The notes: generated by a model not told the origin, from the letters alone. Shown: positions 1 to 7,975, numbered from the stretch's first letter. The stretch is DNA of 64,000 nucleotides from Lysobacter sp. GX 14042 (GCF_021390425.1 NZ_JAJUWY010000009.1:1-64000), one strand, 5' to 3'. Translations and numbers: made by a program.

Positions 1-1
1 C

Positions 2-241
2 CACCTGCGCCAGGACAGCGTCGCGGTCGAGGCCGGCCAGCAGGTCGCCGCCGGCGACGAGCTCGGCCGCTGCGGCAACAGCGGCAACACCAGCGAGCCG
101 CACCTGCATTTCCACCTGCAGGACAGCCCGGTGTTCGGCGAGGGCCTGGGCCTGCCGGCGTTCTTCAACGACTACACCGCCGACGGTGAGGCAGTCGAGC
201 GCGGTGAGCCGGTGCAGGGCCAGGTGGTGCGGGCGGAATAA
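2..241 (+). CDS. M23 (LytM-type) peptidase, C-terminal end, partial
   Basis: The gene enters from the left edge, so only about 79 C-terminal codons are visible. The stretch holds the end of a LytM/M23 domain: a glycine-rich turn (CGNSGNT) followed by the zinc-ligand motif HLHFH. M23 metallopeptidases cleave peptide cross-links in peptidoglycan and act in the periplasm or outside the cell. The tail after the motif, ending in VVRAE, is short, as is usual for single-domain members. The family call is secure from the motif; the substrate and the N-terminal domains cannot be judged from what is present. The next gene on the same strand begins about 63 bp downstream. Confidence 0.85.
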   Translation, partial: HLRQDSVAVEAGQQVAAGDELGRCGNSGNTSEPHLHFHLQDSPVFGEGLGLPAFFNDYTADGEAVERGEPVQGQVVRAE

Positions 242-304
242 CGTGGCCTCCCTCTTAACCCGCGGAATGCAAGGGTGGTCGCTCCGCCCCACCGGAGCCA
301 CTCC

Positions 305-919
305 ATGCCCTTGTCCGCCTTCGGCCTCAACTGCACGCTGACCGCCTCGCCTGCCGAGTCCTCCACCCAGCTTCTGCTCGACCAGGTCCTCGCGGAGCTG
401 GCGAAGCACGACGTCGCCACCGACAGCACCCGCATCGTCGACCACGACATCAAGCCCGGCGTGCGCGCCGATGAAGGCAATGGGGACGAGTGGCCGGGCA
501 TCCGCCAGCGCATCCTCGACGCCGACCTGCTGGTGGTCGCCACGCCGATCTGGCTGGGCCAGCCCAGCAGCATCGCCAAGCGCGTGCTGGAACGGCTCAA
601 TGCCTTCCTCGGCGAGATCGACGACAACGGCTGCTTCCCCACCCATGGCCGCGTCGCCACGGTGGCGGTGGTCGGCAACGAGGACGGCGCCCACCACGTC
701 ACCGCCGAGCTGTACCAGGGCCTGGCGGACGTCGGCTTCACCATCCCCGCGAACGCGGCGAGCTACTGGGTCGGCGAGGCGATGCAGAAGACCGACTACA
801 AGGACCTGCCGGAGACGCCGGAGAAGACCGCCTCGACCACCACAACCCTGGCCAGCAACGCGGTGCACCTGGCCCGGCTGCTGCAGGCGAACCCCTACCC
901 GCCACCCAATCCCGGGTAA
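305..919 (+). CDS. Flavodoxin-fold NAD(P)H-dependent FMN reductase-like protein
   Basis: A protein of 204 residues in the flavodoxin / NADPH-dependent FMN reductase superfamily. It shows an N-terminal segment with the S(X)nT-type phosphate-binding loop (near TASPAESSTQ), a central VVATPIWLGQPSS segment typical of the flavin-contacting loop, and VAVVGNEDGAHH, which matches the third flavin loop. A cytoplasmic oxidoreductase role is likely but the substrate is unknown. I chose the ATG at 305 because homologues begin just before the first beta strand; an in-frame start at 275 would add ten unlikely residues. It is followed closely by dbpA on the same strand. Confidence 0.8.
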   Translation: MPLSAFGLNCTLTASPAESSTQLLLDQVLAELAKHDVATDSTRIVDHDIKPGVRADEGNGDEWPGIRQRILDADLLVVATPIWLGQPSSIAKRVLERLNAFLGEIDDNGCFPTHGRVATVAVVGNEDGAHHVTAELYQGLADVGFTIPANAASYWVGEAMQKTDYKDLPETPEKTASTTTTLASNAVHLARLLQANPYPPPNPG

Positions 920-953
920 GGCACGCGCGCGCCGCAACCTGCGATCATGGCGG

Positions 954-2333
954 ATGGCCACGCCCCCGACCTTCGCCTCCCTGCCCCTGTCCCCCGCCCT
1001 GCTGCCGGGCCTGGACGCGCTGGGCTACTCCAGCATGACCCCGGTCCAGGCCCAGGCGCTCCCGGCCATCCTGGAGCGCCGCGACGTCATCGCCCAGGCG
1101 CCCACCGGCAGCGGCAAGACGGCGGCCTTCGGCCTGGGCGTGCTGCAGGCGCTGGACCCGGAGGCGGTACGTACCCAGGCCCTGGTCCTGTGCCCCACCC
1201 GTGAGCTTGCCGACCAGGTCGGCAAGCAACTGCGCAGGCTCGCCACCGGCATCGCCAACCTGAAGCTGTCGGTGCTGTGTGGCGGCATCCCGCTCGGCCC
1301 GCAACTGGCCTCGCTGGGCCATGCCCCGCACGTGGTGGTGGGCACGCCTGGCCGGATCCAGGAGCTGGTGCGCAAGAAGGCGCTACGACTGGACGGCGTC
1401 CGCGTGCTAGTGCTGGACGAGGCCGACCGGATGCTCGACATGGGCTTCGAGGCACAGATCCGCGACATCGTGAAGCGACTGCCGAAGGACCGGCAGGCGC
1501 TGCTGTTCTCCGCCACCTTCCCGGAACCGATCCGGCTGCTGGCCAGCGAGATGCTGCGCGATCCCGTCGAGGTGAGCGTCGACAGCGCCGCGCCGGTGGC
1601 CATCGAACAGCGATTCTTCGAAGCCGAACACACGCGCAAGGCCCCGGTGCTGGCGGCGCTGCTGCTGCGCCACCGGCCGGAATCCTGCGTGGTGTTCTGC
1701 AACACCCGCCGCGACGTGGGGGAACTGGTCGGCTCCCTCGGGCACTACGGCTTCACCGCCCTGGGCCTGCACGGCGAGCTCGACCAGCGCGACCGCGAGG
1801 AAGTCCTGGTGCGGTTCGCCAACCGCAGCTGCAGCGTGCTCGTGGCCAGCGACGTCGCGGCACGGGGGCTCGACGTGGAGGGCATCGACGCGGTGGTGAA
1901 CCACGAGCTGCCGACCGACGTGGAAACCTACCTGCACCGCATCGGCCGCACCGGCCGCGCGGGCCGCGCCGGGCTGGCCCTCAGCTTGTGCACGCCACGG
2001 GAGATGCCGCGCGCCCTGGCGATCGAGCAGCAACAGGGAGCACCACTGCGCTGGGAGCGGGTGGAACCCCTGTCCGGGAAACCGGCCCGGGTCCCGCAGG
2101 CGCCGATGGCCACCCTGCGCATCGACGCCGGCCGCGGCGACAAGCTGCGTCCGGGCGACATCGTCGGCGCCCTGACCGGCGAGGCCGGGCTGCACAAGGA
2201 CTCGATCGGGAAGATCGACGTGTATGACACGCGCAGTTACGTGGCCATCGCGCGGGCCCAGGCAGTGCAGGCGCAGGCGCGGCTGCGCGCGGGGAAAATC
2301 AAGGGCCGCCGGTTCCGGGTGAATGCACTCTAG
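954..2333 (+). CDS. dbpA: ATP-dependent RNA helicase DbpA (DEAD-box)
   Basis: A DEAD-box RNA helicase of 459 residues, nearly the same length as E. coli DbpA (457), which remodels helix 92 of 23S rRNA during 50S assembly. Visible motifs in order: motif I APTGSGKT (about residues 48-55), PTRELADQV, TPGR, DEAD (about 155), SAT (about 186), DVAARGLD and HRIGRTGR (about 328-335). After residue 380 comes the DbpA-type RNA-binding domain, with RGDKLRPGDIVGAL and IGKIDVYD, which is what separates DbpA from other DEAD-box proteins. The frame is open far upstream; the ATG at 954 gives the expected N-terminus (MATPPTFASL). Expected to be cytoplasmic and constitutive. Confidence 0.95.
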   Translation: MATPPTFASLPLSPALLPGLDALGYSSMTPVQAQALPAILERRDVIAQAPTGSGKTAAFGLGVLQALDPEAVRTQALVLCPTRELADQVGKQLRRLATGIANLKLSVLCGGIPLGPQLASLGHAPHVVVGTPGRIQELVRKKALRLDGVRVLVLDEADRMLDMGFEAQIRDIVKRLPKDRQALLFSATFPEPIRLLASEMLRDPVEVSVDSAAPVAIEQRFFEAEHTRKAPVLAALLLRHRPESCVVFCNTRRDVGELVGSLGHYGFTALGLHGELDQRDREEVLVRFANRSCSVLVASDVAARGLDVEGIDAVVNHELPTDVETYLHRIGRTGRAGRAGLALSLCTPREMPRALAIEQQQGAPLRWERVEPLSGKPARVPQAPMATLRIDAGRGDKLRPGDIVGALTGEAGLHKDSIGKIDVYDTRSYVAIARAQAVQAQARLRAGKIKGRRFRVNAL

Positions 2334-2652
2334 GCTTCGGTCTGCATGCCTCCCACGCCAGCGCTCCGCGAACGCGCGGCACCTCGATCACTGTCAAGTC
2401 TCCACTCCTTGTCGAACGCAGGCAGAAATGCCGACTGTAGATGCGTTTTCCGAGTCGGAATCGGCGAACCGATCTACCGATATCGCAGTCAGCACCGGCG
2501 GTGTGCGCCGGGCTTCGTCGCTGTCGGCAACTGCAAAGCACAATCGGGAATCGACGACGCGAACCTGCGCCTGCTGGTACATCCCGGCCGGCTGGGTGCA
2601 ACCGCCGGTGGCGGGCAGGGCGGCAAGTCGGTCTCCCCTATCCCTTGGCGTC
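2334..2652. other. Intergenic stretch, no gene recognised
   Basis: About 320 bp between the end of dbpA and the end of the relE-type toxin gene, which converge here. Short open frames exist on both strands, but none has a recognisable protein or a convincing ribosome binding site. The first half (roughly 2420-2560) looks less GC-rich than its surroundings, which would fit old inserted or decayed DNA, but I see no repeats or gene remnant that prove it. Confidence 0.5.
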
Positions 2653-2940
2653 TTATCCGCTTCGTGTCCGCGCACGGGCATACACCCCAGCCCCCTCCCG
2701 CTTGCCCACGGCAATCACCGTGACAACGAGCACCCCATCGTCCACCTGGTAGACGAGCCGGTAACCGACGGCACGGAGCTTGATCTTGTAGCAATCCCGC
2801 AGTCCGTGCAGCCGCGCGGACGGCACGTGCGGGTTCTCCAGACGCTCACCCAAGCGTGCCTTGAACTGCTCGCGGATCGGCGGCGCGAGCTTGCGCCATT
2901 CCTTCAGTGCCGACGTTACGAATTCCAGTTCATAGCTCAT
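2653..2940 (-). CDS. RelE/ParE-family mRNA interferase toxin
   Basis: A basic 95-residue protein of the RelE type. It starts MSYELEFVTSALKEWRKL, the usual RelE N-terminus, and carries the core LRDCYKIKLRAVGYRLVYQV and the strand VVTVIAVGKRE that closes the fold. RelE toxins cleave mRNA in the ribosomal A site; the conserved basic and aromatic positions (K, R and Y in the KIKLR/YRLVYQV segment) are present, so it looks active. Its ATG lies inside the last codons of the antitoxin gene (ATGAGCTATGA overlap of 11 nt), typical of translational coupling. An in-frame TTG just upstream is less likely as the start. Confidence 0.9.
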   Translation of the reverse strand: MSYELEFVTSALKEWRKLAPPIREQFKARLGERLENPHVPSARLHGLRDCYKIKLRAVGYRLVYQVDDGVLVVTVIAVGKREGAGVYARARTRSG

Positions 2941-3175
2941 CAAGCGTGACCTTTACCCGACGTTCCTTCGCACGGGCTCGGACAAGTTCAGCCAGCTCGA
3001 GGTCTTCCAGACGCTCCATGAGCCGTTCATAGGTCGCTGCGGGCACCAGGTATGCAGAAGGCCTGTTGTGTACCAGCACCGCAACGGAGGCCCCCTCCGC
3101 CGCGTCGATGATCGCGCTCGGGTTCCTCTTCAGTTCGGTGATGCTGACACTGGCGTCGGCAAGAATACGCTGCAT
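2930..3175 (-). CDS. RelB/Phd-type antitoxin
   Basis: An 81-residue antitoxin read just ahead of the RelE-type toxin. The N-terminal half (ASVSITELKRNPSAII, then VLVHNRPSAYLVPAATYERL) is the Phd/YefM DNA-binding fold; the acidic and basic C-terminal helix (LEDLELAELVRARAKERR) would wrap the toxin. Despite the RelE partner, the antitoxin is therefore YefM/Phd-like. I chose the ATG at 3175 because GAGAGG lies eight bases upstream; an in-frame GTG at 3184 is an alternative. Both starts fall within a perfect palindrome that is the likely operator, so the pair is expected to repress its own expression. Confidence 0.88.
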   Translation of the reverse strand: MQRILADASVSITELKRNPSAIIDAAEGASVAVLVHNRPSAYLVPAATYERLMERLEDLELAELVRARAKERRVKVTLDEL

Positions 3176-3204
3176 ATTTGGCACCTCTCAAGGTGCCAAA
3201 TATG
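3173..3204. promoter_or_regulatory. Perfect 14-bp inverted repeat over the antitoxin start (TA operator)
   Basis: Arms 3173-3186 (CATATTTGGCACCT) and 3191-3204 are exact reverse complements with a 4-base spacer. The left arm contains the antitoxin start codon and the Shine-Dalgarno sequence reaches into the spacer. Toxin-antitoxin pairs usually bind such palindromes to repress their promoter. Because it also covers the start site, it could instead, or additionally, fold in the mRNA and hide the start. Confidence 0.75.
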
Positions 3205-3252
3205 GCCCTTTCAAGGAATCCCGTCAATCCGGGGGCGCGGGGAGGACGGCAA

Positions 3253-3930
3253 TCATGCCGGCTTCCCGATGGAGGCCGCGACCTGCCGCAGGGCCTGCTC
3301 GAACACCTCCACCGGCTGGCCGCCGGAAACCAGGTGCTTGCGCTCGAGGATGACCGCCGGCACCGAGCGGATGCCATGGGACTGGAAGAAGCGCTCGCCG
3401 ATGCGGACCTCTTCGGCCCAGGCGCCGGACTCCAGCACCTCGCGCGCACCCTCCTCCGGCAGCCCGACCGAGGCCGCGATCGCGGCCAGCGTGTCGTGGT
3501 CGGACACGTCGCGCCCCTCGGTGAAATAGCCGCGCAGCAGCGCGTGCTTGAGCTCGCGCTGGCGGCCCTCCGCCTCGGCCCAGTGCAGCAGCCGGTGGGC
3601 GTCGAAGGTGTTGTAGATGCGCTGGCGCTTGTCCATGTCGAAGGTGAAGCCCACTGCGGCGCCGCGCTCGACGATCGCCTGCTGGTTGGCCTCGGCCTGT
3701 GCCGCCGGCATGCCGTACTTGCGTTGCAGGTGCCCGGCGGCGTCCTCGCCTTCGGCCGGCATGTCGGGATTGAGCTCGAAGGGCTGGAAGTGGATGTCGG
3801 CCTCGACTTCACCGCGGGTGCGCTCCAGCGCCTGCTCCAGGGAAGCCAGGCCGACCGCGCACCAGGGACAGACGACATCGGAGACGAAATCGATGCGCAG
3901 GCGCACCGGGGAAGGGGGTGGCTCGGCCAT
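3253..3930 (-). CDS. DsbA-family oxidoreductase, FrnE-like
   Basis: A 225-residue thioredoxin-fold protein of the DsbA/2-hydroxychromene-2-carboxylate isomerase superfamily, FrnE branch. After a short beta strand (RLRIDFVSDVV) comes the active-site pair CPWC at residues 21-24. The helical insert and the C-terminal segment SHGIRSVPAVIL, containing the cis-proline, complete the fold. There is no signal peptide, so it should be cytoplasmic, as for FrnE proteins, which act as disulphide isomerases or polyketide-tailoring enzymes. The start at 3930 puts AGGAG about 12 bases upstream; the frame is open further upstream, but that extension does not resemble the family. It is divergent from the DUF3348 gene. 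Confidence 0.88.
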   Translation of the reverse strand: MAEPPPSPVRLRIDFVSDVVCPWCAVGLASLEQALERTRGEVEADIHFQPFELNPDMPAEGEDAAGHLQRKYGMPAAQAEANQQAIVERGAAVGFTFDMDKRQRIYNTFDAHRLLHWAEAEGRQRELKHALLRGYFTEGRDVSDHDTLAAIAASVGLPEEGAREVLESGAWAEEVRIGERFFQSHGIRSVPAVILERKHLVSGGQPVEVFEQALRQVAASIGKPA

Positions 3931-4076
3931 GGCTCGCGTGCTCCTGTTTCGGTACCGGTCCAGACTACCCCGCCGCGAGGCGCGGGCATGCCGCTGAATG
4001 CCGTTGCCGGGCGCCACCCTGGCAGGCGGGGCATGCCGCGGCAGGGTGTAAAATTGCCGGTTTTCCGCGGCGAACC

Positions 4077-4790
4077 ATGGCGAAGGCATCACAAAGGGAG
4101 GCGGTTCCGGCTCCGGCGTTCATACGCCTGCTTGCGCGCCTGGCCGACGTGGACCTGCGCGCGCCGGGCCACGCGCTGGTGGACCGGCTGGGCGAGTGGA
4201 TCGACTGGACCCGGGCCGTCGCCCTGTCCAGTGCGCTGGACGGCCGGCTGCCGGCGGCCCACCGCGCCCCGGAGGGTGACGGCGATGCGCAGCAGGAGTG
4301 CGCGCGCGTTCGCGCCGCGCTGGTGGCCGCCATCGGCGCCGACCCCGAAACCGCGGCCCCCAGGTGGCGGGGCAAGCAGCCCGGTCCGGACGGCTACGCG
4401 GTCTTCCGCGAGCGTTACCTGGACCTGCAGCGGATGATGCAGGCCGAGGTCGGGCGCCTGCGCGGCCAGCTGCGTGACCGGCTCGGCCAGGCCTCGGCGG
4501 AGCTGGCCCGGCTTGCCAAGGTGGATGCGGTCATGGATGCGACGCTGAGCCCGCGCGAACACGTGCTGCTGGCGACCGCCCCCGCCCTGCTGGGCCATCA
4601 CTTCGAACGCCTGCGCGCCGATGCCCTGGTTCCGCAGGCGCACCTGGAGTTCCCGCCAGACCCCGGGACGACCGGCACCGGCGCATGGCTGGATGTGTTC
4701 CGCCAGGACATGCGCAACGTGCTGCTCGCCGAACTCGACGTCCGCTTCCACCCCGTTGAAGGGCTGCTTGCAGCGCTTCGCACCGAATAG
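4077..4790 (+). CDS. DUF3348 protein, first gene of ZorAB-like motor operon
   Basis: A 237-residue, mainly helical protein that I assign to DUF3348. There is no signal peptide or membrane segment. The middle (LDLQRMMQAEVGRLRGQL and onward, about residues 118-160) is a likely coiled coil, and the C-terminal third ends in a helix-rich segment with WLDVFRQDMRNVLLAEL. It is the first of four co-directional genes, with only 10 bp before the next. Nothing in the sequence suggests an enzyme. As far as I recall, a DUF3348/DUF2894 pair flanking a ZorA/ZorB-like pair has been proposed as a third type of the Zorya anti-phage family; I cannot check that here. The TAAAAT about 25 bp upstream may be its -10 box. 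Confidence 0.75.
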   Translation: MAKASQREAVPAPAFIRLLARLADVDLRAPGHALVDRLGEWIDWTRAVALSSALDGRLPAAHRAPEGDGDAQQECARVRAALVAAIGADPETAAPRWRGKQPGPDGYAVFRERYLDLQRMMQAEVGRLRGQLRDRLGQASAELARLAKVDAVMDATLSPREHVLLATAPALLGHHFERLRADALVPQAHLEFPPDPGTTGTGAWLDVFRQDMRNVLLAELDVRFHPVEGLLAALRTE

Positions 4791-4800
4791 CCCGAACCCC

Positions 4801-6789
4801 ATGCTCAGAAACCTGCTTCACCTTCTTGTGTTCCTGGCCGGCCTGGCCGCCGTGTGCTGGATCGGCGCCGGTTATCTCGGCTCCAACCTGCCAGCAGCCA
4901 CCATCACCGCGGTGATCGGCGCCTGCTACGTCGCCGGCGCACTGGAGCTGCACCGCTACCGCCAGGCCACTGCCACGCTGGCCCGGGTGGTCGCCGAGGC
5001 GGACGCGGCCACGTCCGGGCTCGGTGACTGGCTCGCCCGGCTGCACCCAAGCCTGCGCAACGCGGTGCGCTTGCGGGTGGAAGGTGAGCGCGTCGCCCTG
5101 CCGGCGCCCGCGCTCACGCCGTACCTGGTCGGACTGCTGGTGCTGCTGGGCATGCTCGGCACCCTGCTGGGCATGATGGCCACCCTGCGCGGCACCGGCC
5201 TGGCACTGGAGAGCGCCAGCGACCTGGACGCGATCCGCGGTTCGCTGGGCGCCCCGGTCAGGGGCCTGGCGTTCGCCTTCGGCACTTCGATTGCCGGCGT
5301 GGCCAGTTCGGCCATGCTCGGCCTGCTGGCCGCCCTGTGCCGGCGCGAGCGGCTCCACGCCGTGCACCTGCTCGACGTGCAGATCGCCACCACCCTGCGC
5401 CCGCACTCGCAGGCCTGGCAGCGCGAGGAGGCATTCCGCCTGCTGCAGCAGCAGGCCGGGCTGATGCCCACGCTGGTCGAGCGCCTGGACGCCATGACGG
5501 CTGCACTGGAGCAGCAGAACCGGGTGGCCGCGGAACAGTTGTCCGCACGCCAGGACGACTTCCACGCCCGCACCGAGGCGGCCTACACGCGTTTGGCCAT
5601 GTCCGTCGAGCAGTCGCTGAAAACCGGCGTGGCCGAGAGCGCCCGCGCCGTCGGCACCGCGCTGCAACCGGTGATGGAGGCCACGATGGCCGGCCTCGCC
5701 CGCGAGACCGCGTCGATGCAGGCCGCCGTCACCGGCGCGGTGCAGCAGCAGCTCGACGGCCTGGCGGCCGGCATGGAAACCGCAAACACGACCGCGGCTG
5801 CCCACTGGGCGGGCGCCGTGGCGGAGCAGCAGCGCGCGAACGCCACGCTGGTGGAGGGCCTGCGTGAATCGCTGGCCCGGTTTACCGACAACTTTGAACA
5901 GCGCTCGACGGGGTGGCTGGAGTCCGTCTCGACCCGGATCGATGCGGCCACTGCCGCCACGGCGGACGCCTGGAGCAGCACACTGGCCCGCCAGGAGGCG
6001 GTCAACGAAGCACTTGCCGCGCGCAACGAGCAAGCGCTCGCCCACGCGGCGACCACGTTCCAGGAACGCGCCAGCGGCCTGGCCGGCGTGATGCAGCACT
6101 CGCATGCGGAGTTCCAGGAAGCCCTGGAGTCGCGCGACCAGCAGCGCCTCGAGCGCTGGACCGAAGCGTTCGGCGCGATGACGGCCCAGGCCCAGGCACA
6201 GGCCCGCGACACCATCGCCGAGATCTCCCGCCTCGTGGACGCCGCATCGGAAGCCCCCAGGGCCGCGGCCGAGGTGGTCGCCGAGCTGCGGCAGAAGCTG
6301 TCCGACAGCATGGTCCGCGACACCGCCCTGCTCGAGGAGCGCACCCGGTTGCTGGGCACGCTGGAAACGCTGCTCGACGCGGTCAATCATGCCTCTACCG
6401 AGCAGCGCACTGCCGTGGATGCCCTGGTCGGCACCTCGGCCGACCTGCTGGAGCGGGTCGGCACCCGCTTCACCGACCACGTCGAGGCCGAGACCGGCAG
6501 ACTCGGCACCGCCGCCGCGCAGGTCACCCACGGCGCGGCCGAAGTGGCGGGACTGGGCGAGGCCTTCAGCGCCGCGGTGCGGCAGTTCGGCGACTCGGCC
6601 ACGGCCCTGGGCGGGCAACTGCAGCAGATCGAGGCGGCGCTGGAAAAATCGCTGGTCCGCAGCGACGAGCAGCTGGCCTATTACGTTGCCCAGGCCCGCG
6701 AGGTCGTCGACCTCAGCACGCTGTCGCAGAAACAGATCATCGGCGAGTTGCAGCAGCTCGCCGGCTCGCGCAGCCCGGGCGGAGCCTGA
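4801..6789 (+). CDS. DUF802 protein: MotA/ExbB/ZorA-like motor subunit with long coiled-coil tail
   Basis: A 662-residue protein. Residues 5-45 hold two membrane helices; residues 106-127 (LVGLLVLLGMLGTLLGMM) and 150-180 (APVRGLAFAFGTSIAGVASS) hold two more, and this second pair matches the conserved core of the MotA/TolQ/ExbB proton channel. From about residue 200 to the end it is an Ala/Gln/Glu-rich helical tail without membrane segments, including the DUF802 repeat region near residues 475-545 (DTIAEISRLVDAASEAPRAA and following). Four membrane helices followed by a long cytoplasmic tail is the architecture of ZorA. The next gene encodes a MotB/ZorB-like partner. Function is inferred from architecture, not from a characterised homologue. 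Confidence 0.8.
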   Translation: MLRNLLHLLVFLAGLAAVCWIGAGYLGSNLPAATITAVIGACYVAGALELHRYRQATATLARVVAEADAATSGLGDWLARLHPSLRNAVRLRVEGERVALPAPALTPYLVGLLVLLGMLGTLLGMMATLRGTGLALESASDLDAIRGSLGAPVRGLAFAFGTSIAGVASSAMLGLLAALCRRERLHAVHLLDVQIATTLRPHSQAWQREEAFRLLQQQAGLMPTLVERLDAMTAALEQQNRVAAEQLSARQDDFHARTEAAYTRLAMSVEQSLKTGVAESARAVGTALQPVMEATMAGLARETASMQAAVTGAVQQQLDGLAAGMETANTTAAAHWAGAVAEQQRANATLVEGLRESLARFTDNFEQRSTGWLESVSTRIDAATAATADAWSSTLARQEAVNEALAARNEQALAHAATTFQERASGLAGVMQHSHAEFQEALESRDQQRLERWTEAFGAMTAQAQAQARDTIAEISRLVDAASEAPRAAAEVVAELRQKLSDSMVRDTALLEERTRLLGTLETLLDAVNHASTEQRTAVDALVGTSADLLERVGTRFTDHVEAETGRLGTAAAQVTHGAAEVAGLGEAFSAAVRQFGDSATALGGQLQQIEAALEKSLVRSDEQLAYYVAQAREVVDLSTLSQKQIIGELQQLAGSRSPGGA

Positions 6790-6794
6790 ACCGC

Positions 6795-7430
6795 ATGAGC
6801 GACGAGATCGAGTTCGAAGGCGAGTCCACCGCGACGACCTGGACCGCGTTCGGCGACCTGATGTCGGTGCTTCTGGGCGCGTTCGTGCTGATCCTGGCGG
6901 GCGTCATCGGCATGCAGCTGCAGCTCTCGGACCGGCTTGATGAGGCCGTCAGCGAGGCGCAGCGCCTGAGGACGCTGGAGCAGGCGCTCGCCGCGCCCCT
7001 GGCCGAGGGCCGGATCACCGTGATCGACGGCCGCATCGGCATCAGCGGCAGCGTGCTGTTCGCGCTCAACTCCGACCAGTTGCAGCCGGAAGGCCACGAG
7101 TTGCTGCAAAGCCTGGCGATGCCGCTGTCGGGCTATCTGCAGTCGCGCGAGGAGATCCTGATGGTGAGCGGCTTCACCGATGACCGGCCGGTACTGGACA
7201 GCAACCGCCGCTTTGCCGACAACCTGGAACTGTCCGCCGCCCGTGCACTTACCGTCACCCGCGCCCTGGTCGCCAACGGCGTGCCGGCCGGACAGGTGTT
7301 CGCCGCCGCCTTCGGTGACCAGCAACCGGTTGCCTCCAACGCCGACGAGCAAGGACGGGCGAAGAACCGGCGGGTGGAAATCGCGCCGGTTCCAAGGCCG
7401 GGGACAGGGAGCACGTCGGATGCGGGCTGA
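6795..7430 (+). CDS. MotB/OmpA-like peptidoglycan-binding motor partner (ZorB-like)
   Basis: A 211-residue protein with one N-terminal membrane helix (about residues 19-38) and a periplasmic OmpA/MotB domain (about 70-205). The helix begins TAFGDLMSVLLGAF; Asp21 sits where MotB and ZorB carry the proton-binding aspartate, so this should be a stator-type subunit paired with the upstream DUF802 protein. OmpA-domain features are GFTDDRP, NLELSAARA and a final NRRVEI, which bind peptidoglycan. It starts 5 bp after the DUF802 stop and overlaps the next gene by 11 bp, so the genes are probably translationally coupled. It is shorter than OmpA porins and has no beta-barrel. Confidence 0.85.
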   Translation: MSDEIEFEGESTATTWTAFGDLMSVLLGAFVLILAGVIGMQLQLSDRLDEAVSEAQRLRTLEQALAAPLAEGRITVIDGRIGISGSVLFALNSDQLQPEGHELLQSLAMPLSGYLQSREEILMVSGFTDDRPVLDSNRRFADNLELSAARALTVTRALVANGVPAGQVFAAAFGDQQPVASNADEQGRAKNRRVEIAPVPRPGTGSTSDAG

Positions 7431-7782
7431 CCGCGCCAGCCGCAAGCCGGGGCCGCTGCGGGCGTTGCTCGACCACATCGAGGCATCGGCGGGCGCGCTC
7501 GAGCGCCCCACGCTGGAGGAATTCCAGGAGCTCTGGGGTCGCATCCGCAACGACAGCCAGGTGCGGCAATCACTGGCGGCGGTCCCCGAGGGCGCCGGGC
7601 CGCTCCACTCCAGTACCCTGCTCCACCGCGCGATGGGCCTGATGCGCGACGCCTCGCCGGGCTACCTGGAACACTTCATCGCCTACGCCGATGCGCTGTC
7701 GTGGATGGAGCAACTGCAGGACGGGGACTGCGACGGGAGCGGCAATCCCGCGAAGACGCGCGCACGCAAGCGCGGCACGTAA
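7420..7782 (+). CDS. DUF2894 protein, last gene of motor operon
   Basis: A 120-residue soluble protein that I assign to DUF2894. It opens with a basic region (RASRKPGPLRALLDHIE), has a helical core (FQELWGRIRNDSQVRQSL; LHRAMGLMRDASPGYLEHF) and ends in a lysine/arginine-rich tail (KTRARKRGT). No enzyme motif is visible. The ATG lies within the end of the ZorB-like gene, an 11-bp overlap that suggests coupled translation and a shared function. It could bind the long cytoplasmic tail of the motor or nucleic acid through its basic ends; this is a guess from charge alone. Confidence 0.75.
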   Translation: MRADRASRKPGPLRALLDHIEASAGALERPTLEEFQELWGRIRNDSQVRQSLAAVPEGAGPLHSSTLLHRAMGLMRDASPGYLEHFIAYADALSWMEQLQDGDCDGSGNPAKTRARKRGT

Positions 7783-7855
7783 GTCGAGCCGGCCCATCGC
7801 GCGCCACGTGCCGCGGCAGGACTATCCTGCCCGGACCTTTCCCGTTCCGGCGCCA

Positions 7856-7975
7856 ATGAACCTGCCCGCCCCGCACTTCTACGACCGCGAAGACTTCGCC
7901 CGGAGCCGCCATGCCAGGGGAGACGACGGGCAGGCTGCGGTGCTGGAGATCGACCTGCGCCTGGCAGGGGGCTGA
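7856..7975 (+). CDS. Possible small protein, 39 residues, unrecognised
   Basis: A short open frame reading MNLPAPHFYDREDFARSR and ending in RLAGG, located between the DUF2894 gene and the YiiX-like gene, 15 bp before the latter. There is no clear Shine-Dalgarno sequence and I recognise no family. It could be a real micropeptide, the decayed end of a longer gene, or chance. It is listed because it fills most of a 207-bp gap. Confidence 0.2.
   Translation: MNLPAPHFYDREDFARSRHARGDDGQAAVLEIDLRLAGG

Noticed and set aside
4531-6618. Long minus-strand frame opposite the DUF802 gene
   Set aside because: Repetitive Gln/Arg/Gly composition from reading the complement of a GC-rich helical gene; no start site or domain.
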